Source of the DNA: Pseudomonas sp. UBA4194
GTDB lineage: Bacteria; Pseudomonadota; Gammaproteobacteria; Pseudomonadales; Pseudomonadaceae
Direction of reading: 5' to 3'
DNA length: 12,865 bases
Assembly: GCF_002379585.1 (NCBI RefSeq)
Contig: NZ_DFUE01000038.1
Coordinates: forward strand, 1-12,865
Shown here: positions 1-6,435 of the stretch, in pieces
Numbering within the stretch: the stretch's first letter is position 1
How the letters are laid out: every line of letters starts with the position of its first letter
Notes under the pieces: generated by a model
The model's input: only the letters and a program-made list of their open reading frames with translations
Told to the model about the DNA's origin: nothing
Databases searched by the model: none
Translations under genes and position numbers: made by a program

Positions 1-16
1 TGGTGGGGCGGTCTGT

Positions 17-45
17 AGGGCTGGGGTGAGGGGACCATCCACCGC
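17..45 (-). repeat. Dispersed intergenic repeat, left copy
   Basis: Read on the minus strand, this stretch matches 12694-12722 on the plus strand at 28 of 29 positions by eye; the one difference is G versus A just before ATGGTCCCCTCACCCCAG. It lies just past the stop of hypO, so it occupies intergenic DNA after the operon. The match stops where the right copy enters its CCCTCTCCC hairpin. Repeats of this CTCACCCCAGCCCTCTCCC kind are common between genes in Pseudomonas and other proteobacteria. No mobile function can be assigned from the sequence. Confidence 0.75.
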
Positions 46-69
46 AAAACTCACGTCAAACCCCACCCC

Positions 70-1335
70 CTACCAGAGCCTCCCCAACCGATAAGGCCCC
101 ACCCCATCCACCTGTCCATCCACCAGCGCCGCTACCCTCTCCGCCGTCACCGCTGCCTGGGTCAAACCCAGATGCTGATGCCCGAACGCAAGCAGCACCC
201 GCCCGTTACCGACCCGATCAATCACGGGCAACGAATCCGGCAACGACGGCCTGAACCCCATCCACGGCGTGGCCCCTTCAGCGCTCAAGTCCTCCGTGAA
301 CAAGCCCTTGCTGAGGGTGTGCAACTGCCACGCGCGCTGCATGTTCGGTGGTCGCTTCAGCCCTGCGAACTCCACGGTGCCTGCCAGCCTCAAACCGTCG
401 GTCATGGGCGTCATGATGAAACGCCGCTCCAGGGAGGTCACCGCGAAGGGCAGCCGAGCATGCTCGTTGGGCAGCATCAGGTGGTAGCCGCGCTCGGTGT
501 CCAACGGCACCTGCTTGCCCGTCAGTGCTGCGGTCAGGTGTGCTGAATGGGCGCCGCACGCCACCAGGACCTGACGTGCGTTCACTTCACCGCGATCGGT
601 GATCAACGTCACCCCTTGAGGCCCCAGCCGGCCCGTGTGTACGTGGTGCTGCAGAAAACTCACACCCCTGGCCGTGGCACTCTCCATCAGCGCCCCGACC
701 ACCCGGTACGGATCCAGAAAATGCCCCGTGGCGGGAAAGAACAATCCGCCCTGGATTCGCGCGCTCAGTTGCGGCGCAGCCTGGCGCACCGTGTCGGCCC
801 GCCAGACATCGACAGGCACTTGCTGCTCGCCCATCCGTGTGCGCAACGCCTGTAGCGCCGCTTCGGATTCGGGCCGTTCGAATACCAGCAGCGAACCGTC
901 CTGCCTGAGCAGCTGTGGCTGACCGATATCGGCCAACAACCGTTGCCAGGCCGCCAGGCTGTGCTCATTCAATGCGCGAATGCCCGCCACTGAACGCTGA
1001 TAAGGCGCCGCGCGCAGGTTCAGCAGCAGGCGCGTGAACCAGGGCAGGGCGTGGGGCAGGTGGCGCCAGTCCAGGCGCAGCGGACCCATGGGGTCCGAGA
1101 GCATGCCGGGCAGGCGCCGCACGATGGAAAAGTCTGCAATCGGAAACACCTGCTCGGTGGCCAGGTGCCCGGCGTTGCCATAGGACGCGCCACGACCGGG
1201 TTCCTGCTGATCGATCAGCACCACGCGCAGGCCCTTGCGTGCCAGACGCAAGGCGCACGCAACGCCTATGATCCCGGCGCCGACCACGGCGACATCGGCC
1301 ACAGGCGCGGTAGGCGAGGAGGGGATGGTGGCCAT
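70..1335 (-). CDS. hypO: FAD-dependent D-hydroxyproline oxidase/dehydrogenase (DAO family)
   Basis: Predicted to oxidise cis-4-hydroxy-D-proline to 1-pyrroline-4-hydroxy-2-carboxylate, the second step of bacterial 4-hydroxyproline breakdown. The 421-residue product opens with a Rossmann FAD site (VAVVGAGIIG, residues 16-24, acidic D42 at the end of strand 2) and SYGNAGH at 51-57. Near the C-terminus it has the GFRPSLPDSLPVI and FGHQHLGLT segments typical of DadA/glycine-oxidase-like enzymes. The length is normal. The ATG at 1333-1335 follows the hypD stop directly (TGAATG) and has no clear ribosome site of its own, so translation is probably coupled to hypD. The family alone cannot tell this from another D-amino-acid dehydrogenase. 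The substrate comes from the adjacent epimerase and deaminase genes. An oxidase transferring to oxygen and a dehydrogenase feeding the respiratory chain cannot be told apart here. Confidence 0.88.
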   Translation of the reverse strand: MATIPSSPTAPVADVAVVGAGIIGVACALRLARKGLRVVLIDQQEPGRGASYGNAGHLATEQVFPIADFSIVRRLPGMLSDPMGPLRLDWRHLPHALPWFTRLLLNLRAAPYQRSVAGIRALNEHSLAAWQRLLADIGQPQLLRQDGSLLVFERPESEAALQALRTRMGEQQVPVDVWRADTVRQAAPQLSARIQGGLFFPATGHFLDPYRVVGALMESATARGVSFLQHHVHTGRLGPQGVTLITDRGEVNARQVLVACGAHSAHLTAALTGKQVPLDTERGYHLMLPNEHARLPFAVTSLERRFIMTPMTDGLRLAGTVEFAGLKRPPNMQRAWQLHTLSKGLFTEDLSAEGATPWMGFRPSLPDSLPVIDRVGNGRVLLAFGHQHLGLTQAAVTAERVAALVDGQVDGVGPYRLGRLW

Positions 1336-2283
1336 TCAGGCGACGTTCTGTTCTGCCGACCAGTTCGCGTACCACTGGCGGAACAGGGCGTACTGGGTTT
1401 CGGCGTAATGACGCTGAGCGTCGCTCAGCGCATCGGTTTCATTGAAGTGCAGGCGGTACTCGCTGTCGCCGTTGAGTACCATCAGGTGCTTGTAGAACAG
1501 CACCAGGTCATAGCCTTCGTCGAATGACGACAGCACCGCCAGCGCTCCCTCCAATTCCAGGGCCAGGCGGCGTGCCTTGGCATCGCCCAGCGCCGCCTGT
1601 TTGCTCAGCGAGATCAGTTGCAGCACTTCGCGTGGCAGCGCATTGCCGATACCGGTAATGGCGCCGGTGGCGTTGCAGTTGACGAAACCGTGCACCACCT
1701 GGGTGTCGACCCCCACCATCAAGGTGACGTCGGGGTTGCCGGAAGTGATGTTCTCGGCGGCGTAGCGCAGGTCCGCGCCGCCACCGAATTCCTTGAAGCC
1801 GATCAGGTTGGGGTATTCACGGTGCAGTTCGAAGAACAGATCGGCGCGGGTGGCGAAGCCGTAGTAGGGGCTGTTGTAGATCACGGCAGGCAGTTCGGGC
1901 GCTGCTTGCAGAATCGCCGCAAAGTGCGCCTTCTGCGCCGCGGGTGAACCACCCCGCGAGAGCAGCCGCGGAATTACCATCAGGCCTTGTGCGCCGACCT
2001 TGGCGGCATGGGCCGCATGGGCGACGGCTTCACGGGAGTTCACCGCGCCGGTGCCGACAATGGTCGGCACTCCGGCGGCCACCAGCCTGCCGACGCCTTC
2101 CTGGCGCTGGGCCTCGGTCAACAGCGGCCAGTCGCCCATGGAGCCGCAATACACCACCGCGCTCATGCCGATATCCACCAACTCACGGCCCTTGGCGACC
2201 AGGGCGTCGAAATCCGGCTTGCGCTCGGCGGTGCAGGGGGTCATCAAGGCCGGGATGCAGCCGGTGAAAATGCTCTCGCTCAT
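1336..2283 (-). CDS. hypD: 1-pyrroline-4-hydroxy-2-carboxylate deaminase (DapA/NAL superfamily)
   Basis: Predicted to convert 1-pyrroline-4-hydroxy-2-carboxylate to 2-oxoglutarate semialdehyde plus ammonia (EC 3.5.4.22). The product is a TIM-barrel aldolase-class enzyme of 315 residues. Family landmarks are visible: YCGSMGDWPLLT (45-56) at the place of the GTTGE loop, the YNSP motif with catalytic-type Y136, and the Schiff-base lysine K164 in LIGFKE. The reading frame stays open to a GTG at 2292, but that GTG overlaps the AGGAG ribosome site. The ATG at 2281-2283 sits 8 nt after AGGAG and is preferred. The gene begins 39 bp after the epimerase stop and abuts hypO. A dihydrodipicolinate synthase or another keto-acid lyase is the family alternative, but the flanking epimerase and FAD enzyme make the hydroxyproline role by far the best fit. 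Confidence 0.9.
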   Translation of the reverse strand: MSESIFTGCIPALMTPCTAERKPDFDALVAKGRELVDIGMSAVVYCGSMGDWPLLTEAQRQEGVGRLVAAGVPTIVGTGAVNSREAVAHAAHAAKVGAQGLMVIPRLLSRGGSPAAQKAHFAAILQAAPELPAVIYNSPYYGFATRADLFFELHREYPNLIGFKEFGGGADLRYAAENITSGNPDVTLMVGVDTQVVHGFVNCNATGAITGIGNALPREVLQLISLSKQAALGDAKARRLALELEGALAVLSSFDEGYDLVLFYKHLMVLNGDSEYRLHFNETDALSDAQRHYAETQYALFRQWYANWSAEQNVA

Positions 2284-2322
2284 GGGGTTCACTCCTGGAA
2301 AAGGTCAAAGGGTCAGCGGGGT

Positions 2323-3261
2323 TCAGATGCCCCAGGCAAACGGGTCCTGCTCATCGATCAACAGGGTGCTGTCGGCGGTCATGTAGGCGCGGCCAGTGAT
2401 GAACGGACGAATGCACTCGCCGTGCTCATCGCTACTCCGTTCGTAATAGCCCTCGAACTGGCTGCCGGTAATGCTGGCCTGCACCCAGCGCTTTCCCTCG
2501 GCCAGCTTGCCGTCGGCCGCCAGGCACGCCAGCTTGGCGCTGGTGCCGGTGCCGCAGGGCGAGCGGTCGTAGGCCTTGCCGGGGCACATGACGAAATTGC
2601 GGCTGTCGGCATCGGCGTCGTCGGCGAACAGTTCGATGTGGTCGATCACGGCACCGTCTTCGCCGTGGATGCCTTGCTCGCGCAGGGCACTGAGCATGGC
2701 CCAGGTGAGCTGCGTGAGCGCCTCGACGTTATCCAGGGTCAACCGCCGCCCATGCTCGGTCACCAGAAAGAACCAATTGCCGCCGTAGGCGACATCGCCC
2801 AAAAAACGGCCGTGCCCAGGGACTTCCACCGCCACCTGGTGGCGATAGCGGTAGGAAGCAACGTTGCCCAGGGTGACTGCGCCGTCGTCGTGCAGGGTGG
2901 CGCTGACCGGCCCTACGGGTGTGTCGATCTTGTGCACGCCAGGGCCGATCAGCCCCAGGTGCTGCAACGAGGCGATCAGGCCGATGGTGCCGTGACCGCA
3001 CATGCCCAGGTAGCCACTGTTGTTGAAAAAGATCACGCCACAGATGGCATCGGGCGAAGTGGGCTGGCAATACAGCGCGCCCACCAGCACATCATTGCCA
3101 CGGGGCTCGAGCAGACACGCGCGGCGCCAGGCGTCGTGCTGGTCACGCAGCTCGTCGCGCTGTTGCGCCAGGGTCTGACCGGTCAGGGCGGGAAATCCCT
3201 TCATCACCAGACGTGTGGGCTCGCCGCCGGTGTGAGAGTCGATGACGTGTACCTGTTTCAT
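2323..3261 (-). CDS. hypE: 4-hydroxyproline 2-epimerase
   Basis: Predicted to interconvert trans-4-hydroxy-L-proline and cis-4-hydroxy-D-proline, the first cytoplasmic step of the pathway. The product is a cofactor-independent proline-racemase-family enzyme of 312 residues. Both active-site cysteines are visible: C88 in MCGHGTIG and C236 in DRSPCGTGTSAK. This numbering equals that reported for Pseudomonas hydroxyproline epimerase. Having cysteine at both sites argues against trans-3-hydroxy-L-proline dehydratase, in which the second cysteine is replaced. The N-terminus (MKQVHVIDSHTGGEPTR) is typical. The ATG at 3259-3261 has AAGGA 7 nt upstream. This is the first gene of the minus-strand operon, followed by hypD and hypO. 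Its leader contains a GC-rich hairpin (3315-3330). No regulator gene lies next to it in the window. Confidence 0.94.
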   Translation of the reverse strand: MKQVHVIDSHTGGEPTRLVMKGFPALTGQTLAQQRDELRDQHDAWRRACLLEPRGNDVLVGALYCQPTSPDAICGVIFFNNSGYLGMCGHGTIGLIASLQHLGLIGPGVHKIDTPVGPVSATLHDDGAVTLGNVASYRYRHQVAVEVPGHGRFLGDVAYGGNWFFLVTEHGRRLTLDNVEALTQLTWAMLSALREQGIHGEDGAVIDHIELFADDADADSRNFVMCPGKAYDRSPCGTGTSAKLACLAADGKLAEGKRWVQASITGSQFEGYYERSSDEHGECIRPFITGRAYMTADSTLLIDEQDPFAWGI

Positions 3262-3314
3262 GAATCGGTCCTTGCAGCCAAGCCGCCGTCAGGCAGGCGA
3301 TGGCCCTAGAGTGC

Positions 3315-3330
3315 GCCGGCCGAGGCCGGC
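3315..3330. other. GC-rich perfect hairpin in the hypE leader
   Basis: Perfect 7-bp inverted repeat GCCGGCC-GA-GGCCGGC, about 54 bp upstream of the hypE start codon. No T-run follows on either strand, so it is not a standard intrinsic terminator. It could be a leader structure, an operator for an unseen regulator, or a REP-like remnant. Confidence 0.6.
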
Positions 3331-3385
3331 TCCGATTGATGGTTTAGGTCGGGATGGATGACGAATTCAGCACAGTGGATCAGCA

Positions 3386-3413
3386 GGCGAACACGTGAAA
3401 TCACGTGTTTGCC
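3386..3413 (-). terminator. Possible terminator hairpin after the DUF4198 gene
   Basis: 12-nt arms (GGCGAACACGTG and CACGTGTTTGCC) around an AAAT loop. Eleven pairs are Watson-Crick; the twelfth is G-T on the plus strand and A-C on the minus strand. It lies about 35 bp beyond the stop of the minus-strand DUF4198 gene, where a terminator is expected. The U-tract is missing, so a Rho-independent terminator is not proven. The CACGTG cores could also be a protein-binding dyad upstream of the hyp operon. Confidence 0.4.
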
Positions 3414-3447
3414 TTGCAGTTGTCGATTATCGCCATGGGTCAAGGCA

Positions 3448-4173
3448 TCACTCGTGGTGCGGCTCCCCCAGGAACGTCAGCGATGCGAAATAACTCAAGC
3501 GGTCCAGATCAGGATCGTTGCTCACGGCTTGTTTGGTCTGCGCTGCAATCACATTCAAACCCTCGTTGCGCACGGTGAGGGTGGCATGGCCCTGGGCATC
3601 GGTCTTGGCCGATACCGTGTGCGGCGCGTTGCGGTAGTCACCAATAACCTCGATGCCGGCTGCCGGTTTGCCGTCCAGCAACACTTGTACCGTCAACGGC
3701 TTGCCCGGCCCTACCTGGAGCGCATCGCCCTGGGGCAGGATCACGAACTTCGCTGCCTCTGGCACAGCCAGCTTTGCTCGCGGCTGGTAGATCGCCAGGC
3801 TGTACTTGAGCGACTGTGAAGCTTGCAATGCCCCCGGTACCTGCTGCTTTGGCAGGTTGACCCATTGACGGTCAGGCTTCTGCGTCCACACGCCATTGTC
3901 CAGCACCACCATCACCGAGGCCGGTGCGGAATCAGGCTTGACGCGTGCGTGGTCACTCCATTTCGTAATGCTGGAGGCGAGCGGCTTGCCGCTCACATCG
4001 AACGCCCAGGCCTGACGGACCTTGTCCGGTCCGTAAGCGTCATCCTCAGCGCCATGGCCGTAGATCACTTCAATATTGCCCCGTCGTTCTTCGATCCACA
4101 GGCCGTGGGCGTGGACGGTCGAGTGCAGCAATAACCCTCCGGCAACAAGCAGAGTACGAACAGAGTGACGCAT
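3448..4173 (-). CDS. Secreted DUF4198 (NikM/NikK-like) protein, probable metal-uptake partner
   Basis: The product is a 241-residue exported protein. A signal peptide (MRHSVRTLLVAGGLLLHSTVHA) is followed by a likely cut at VHA|HGLW, which would leave histidine 23 as the mature N-terminus. Then come ERRGNIEVIYGHGAEDDAY, a beta-rich body with an Ig-like/carboxypeptidase-regulatory look (KPLTVQVLLDGKPAAGIEVIGDY, residues about 150-175), and the C-terminal tail GEPHHE. The layout fits the DUF4198 family, known from nickel/cobalt uptake loci and found beside TonB receptors. Exact function is unknown; a periplasmic metal-binding or receptor-assisting role is inferred. The frame runs to 4272, but the ATG at 4171-4173 has AAGGAG 7 nt upstream and begins the signal peptide, so it is chosen. 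The gene diverges from the TonB receptor across the Zur-like operator and probably shares its control. Confidence 0.82.
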   Translation of the reverse strand: MRHSVRTLLVAGGLLLHSTVHAHGLWIEERRGNIEVIYGHGAEDDAYGPDKVRQAWAFDVSGKPLASSITKWSDHARVKPDSAPASVMVVLDNGVWTQKPDRQWVNLPKQQVPGALQASQSLKYSLAIYQPRAKLAVPEAAKFVILPQGDALQVGPGKPLTVQVLLDGKPAAGIEVIGDYRNAPHTVSAKTDAQGHATLTVRNEGLNVIAAQTKQAVSNDPDLDRLSYFASLTFLGEPHHE

Positions 4174-4261
4174 GGAACAGCTCCTTGAAGGTGTGATGTT
4201 GGCAATACGCAGCGGATGAGGCCTGCCACGTCTGCCGATAGCCGAACGGTTGGGAATCAGG

Positions 4262-4280
4262 TATAACGCCAACCGTTATA
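4262..4280. promoter_or_regulatory. Second inverted repeat overlapping the Zur-like box
   Basis: TATAACG-CCAAC-CGTTATA is a perfect 7-bp inverted repeat with a 5-bp spacer. Its right arm is the left half of the Zur-like box. The array therefore has three half-sites of the TATAAC/GTTATA type, which may allow two regulator dimers or serve the two divergent promoters. The TATAAC segments could also act as -10 elements. Binding is inferred. Confidence 0.5.
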
Positions 4281-4287
4281 ACATAAC
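4275..4287. promoter_or_regulatory. Zur-type operator candidate
   Basis: GTTATAACATAAC is a 5-3-5 dyad (GTTAT/ATAAC perfect). It differs at one position from the Zur core GTTATANTATAAC known in gamma-proteobacteria, and the right flank continues as ATAACATT, as in that consensus. It ends 24 bp before the receptor ATG and about 100 bp from the DUF4198 ATG, so a bound repressor would cover the receptor promoter. It does not resemble a Fur box. Confidence 0.65.
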
Positions 4288-4311
4288 ATTAAATTCAGGG
4301 GGAGGTTCTTC

Positions 4312-6423
4312 ATGTACGCATCAATCGCTCGCGGTCGGGCGGGCGCATTTGCCCGGGCAGTGGTTACCAGTGGGGCTTTCTGCGCCGCCGCAGCGGCGCA
4401 GGCCGAGAGCCCGGCGATCACAGAGCTGGAAGCCATCGAGGTGTCAGGCGAACGCAACGGGCTCCAGGCGTCAGGGTCGCCCGGCCGCACTCAGGTCAGC
4501 AATGCGCCTCAGAGCTTGCCTGCTGCGGTCAGCACCGTGACCGCCGAGGAAATCCGCACCCTCAATGTGGGCCGTGACATTTCCAACATCTACCGCCGCG
4601 TTCCCGGCGTACTGGCCAACAATATCGACCAGGGGGATACCGGCAACGGCTTCAGGATGCGCGGCTTCGCCACCCAGGGCACCCATGGCGCCGACACCGC
4701 CGTCTATGTCGATGGCGTGCCGCAGAACATTCCATCCAGCCAGGGCGGCGCGGGTCATGGCCCGGTGTTTCTGGAATGGTTGACGCCGGACATGATCAGG
4801 CAGGTCAACGTCATCAAGGGGCCGGTCTCGGCGTTGTATGGCGATCAGAATCGTGCGGGGGCCGTGGATATCCAGACCCTGGATGGCGGTGACGTGGCTT
4901 CGAGCATCGCCGTCGATGTGTCCAGCTACAAGGGGCGGCGGTCGAGTCTGGTGCTGGGCGGCGAAAGCCAGGGTTTCGAGTCGTTGTTCGTCGCCGATCT
5001 GTACCGCGCGGATGGCTTTCGCCGAGCCACGCAGACCACTCGCGACAACTACTTCTGGAAGCTCAGCAAGGTGATAGGTGAGGCCAAATATTCGGCACGC
5101 TTCAGCCATTATCAATCCGAATCCGAGGCCGGGGGCTACCTGTCGTTACCCGCCTTGCAGGCCGGGCTGAGCCCGCGCTCCACGCAGTTCGGTTTGCCTG
5201 GGTTTGGCGATGCCAAGCGCAACACCTATGTGTTCAATCGAGCGCCGGCCGAGGGCGAGGGGGGATTCTATGCTACCGGTTACTTCGAAGACTTCGAACG
5301 CTCACGGGCCATTACCACCAGCACCAGCCAACACACGTTCGGCAAGGATGATCGCCATATCTACGGCGGCCGTGCGGCCTACAACTTCGTTCAGGGCGAC
5401 AGCGCCTCGTTGACGCTTGGCGCCGAAGCCCGGCGCGACAACGGCGATGCCTACCGCCAGCAATATCGCTTCAACCAGCCCACCGCCAATTTCATCAATG
5501 ATTTCGACATGGATCTGATCACCTATGGGCTGTTCGCCCAAGGTCAGTTCAAACCCGTGGAATCGGTAAAGTTGCTGGCCGGCATTCGTTACGACCGGTT
5601 CGATTACGACGTCGACAACCTCAAGTACCCAGGCGCGAGCAGCGGCTATCACAGCTCGGTGACCACCCCCAGATTCGGTATCGTCTGGGCGCCGGTCGAC
5701 AGCCTCGAACTGTTCGCCAACGTGGCCCAGGGCTTCCGCTCGCCGGCTGCCGAACAGATCAGCGCCGGTGCCAGCACGGCTCTTCCCTTGGGCCAGCCTG
5801 GCGGTTTGGCCAATGACAGCATCAAACCGACCAAGGTCAAATCCTACGATGTCGGATTCACTGTCAGGCCGTTTGAGCATTTCTCCAGTACCACCGAGTT
5901 CTTCTACATCCAGAACCAGGACGAAACGGTGCAGACCGCGCCTGAGGTGTACCAGCAAGTCGGCGATACGACCCGCCGCGGGGTCGAGACCAGCTTCAAT
6001 TACCAGCTGACCTCCACGGTGAGCACGTACGCCAGCTATGGCCGAATCATCGACGCGGTGGTCAATAACCCACCGGTCGGCACCGGCGCGAAGTTGACTG
6101 TGCCCGAGCACACCTACAAGGCCGGTGTGCAGTACCGCGACGGCTTCATGGGCGGGCAGATCACCCTCAATGCCGACGCCTACCACCTGGCGGGCATTCC
6201 CTACTACGTGGGCACGCCGCAGACACAGGAACGTGATATGCCGGTCTACACCCGCTATGACCTCAAAGCGACCTATGACTATCAAGACTACGCGTTCAGT
6301 GTGTACGGCACCTTCCAGCCCCATCGTTATGGCAGTGAAGTGGCGTATGGGACGTCCGCAGGCTTGCTGCTGTCGCCGCAGCCATCGACGATTATCGGGG
6401 CTTCGATGAAGTATTACTTCTAG
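4312..6423 (+). CDS. TonB-dependent outer-membrane receptor
   Basis: The product is a 703-residue outer-membrane gated channel that should import a scarce ligand using TonB/ExbBD energy. A signal peptide ends near AQA|ES (residue 31) and is followed by a TonB-box-like stretch (ITELEAIEVSG). The plug domain spans about 65-190, with NAPQSLP, RMRGF, VYVDGVPQ and IKGPVSALYGDQNRAGAVDI. A 22-strand-type barrel runs to the terminal aromatic in MKYYF. The length is typical. The start has a strong ribosome site, GGGGGAGG, 6 nt upstream. The ligand is not readable from sequence. The upstream Zur-like box and divergent DUF4198 gene suggest zinc or another metal, free or chelated, although the loops are not strikingly His-rich as in ZnuD. 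A siderophore or another chelate remains possible. The stop lies only 12 bp from the convergent CitMHS stop. Confidence 0.9.
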   Translation: MYASIARGRAGAFARAVVTSGAFCAAAAAQAESPAITELEAIEVSGERNGLQASGSPGRTQVSNAPQSLPAAVSTVTAEEIRTLNVGRDISNIYRRVPGVLANNIDQGDTGNGFRMRGFATQGTHGADTAVYVDGVPQNIPSSQGGAGHGPVFLEWLTPDMIRQVNVIKGPVSALYGDQNRAGAVDIQTLDGGDVASSIAVDVSSYKGRRSSLVLGGESQGFESLFVADLYRADGFRRATQTTRDNYFWKLSKVIGEAKYSARFSHYQSESEAGGYLSLPALQAGLSPRSTQFGLPGFGDAKRNTYVFNRAPAEGEGGFYATGYFEDFERSRAITTSTSQHTFGKDDRHIYGGRAAYNFVQGDSASLTLGAEARRDNGDAYRQQYRFNQPTANFINDFDMDLITYGLFAQGQFKPVESVKLLAGIRYDRFDYDVDNLKYPGASSGYHSSVTTPRFGIVWAPVDSLELFANVAQGFRSPAAEQISAGASTALPLGQPGGLANDSIKPTKVKSYDVGFTVRPFEHFSSTTEFFYIQNQDETVQTAPEVYQQVGDTTRRGVETSFNYQLTSTVSTYASYGRIIDAVVNNPPVGTGAKLTVPEHTYKAGVQYRDGFMGGQITLNADAYHLAGIPYYVGTPQTQERDMPVYTRYDLKATYDYQDYAFSVYGTFQPHRYGSEVAYGTSAGLLLSPQPSTIIGASMKYYF

Positions 6424-6435
6424 CGCCAGCTCGAC

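Noticed and set aside
2323..3261. trans-3-hydroxy-L-proline dehydratase as an identity for hypE
   Set aside because: Both catalytic cysteines (C88 and C236) are present; the dehydratase lacks the second.
1987..3309. 440-codon open frame on the plus strand
   Set aside because: It lies antisense to hypD and hypE, whose products have intact active sites. The translation has no family features; it reflects high-GC codon bias.
4275..4287. Fur box
   Set aside because: The site lacks the GATAAT/ATTATC hexamers of Fur boxes, while GTTAT-N3-ATAAC fits Zur.
5302..6324. 340-codon open frame on the minus strand
   Set aside because: It is antisense to the TonB receptor barrel, with no recognisable domain or ribosome site.
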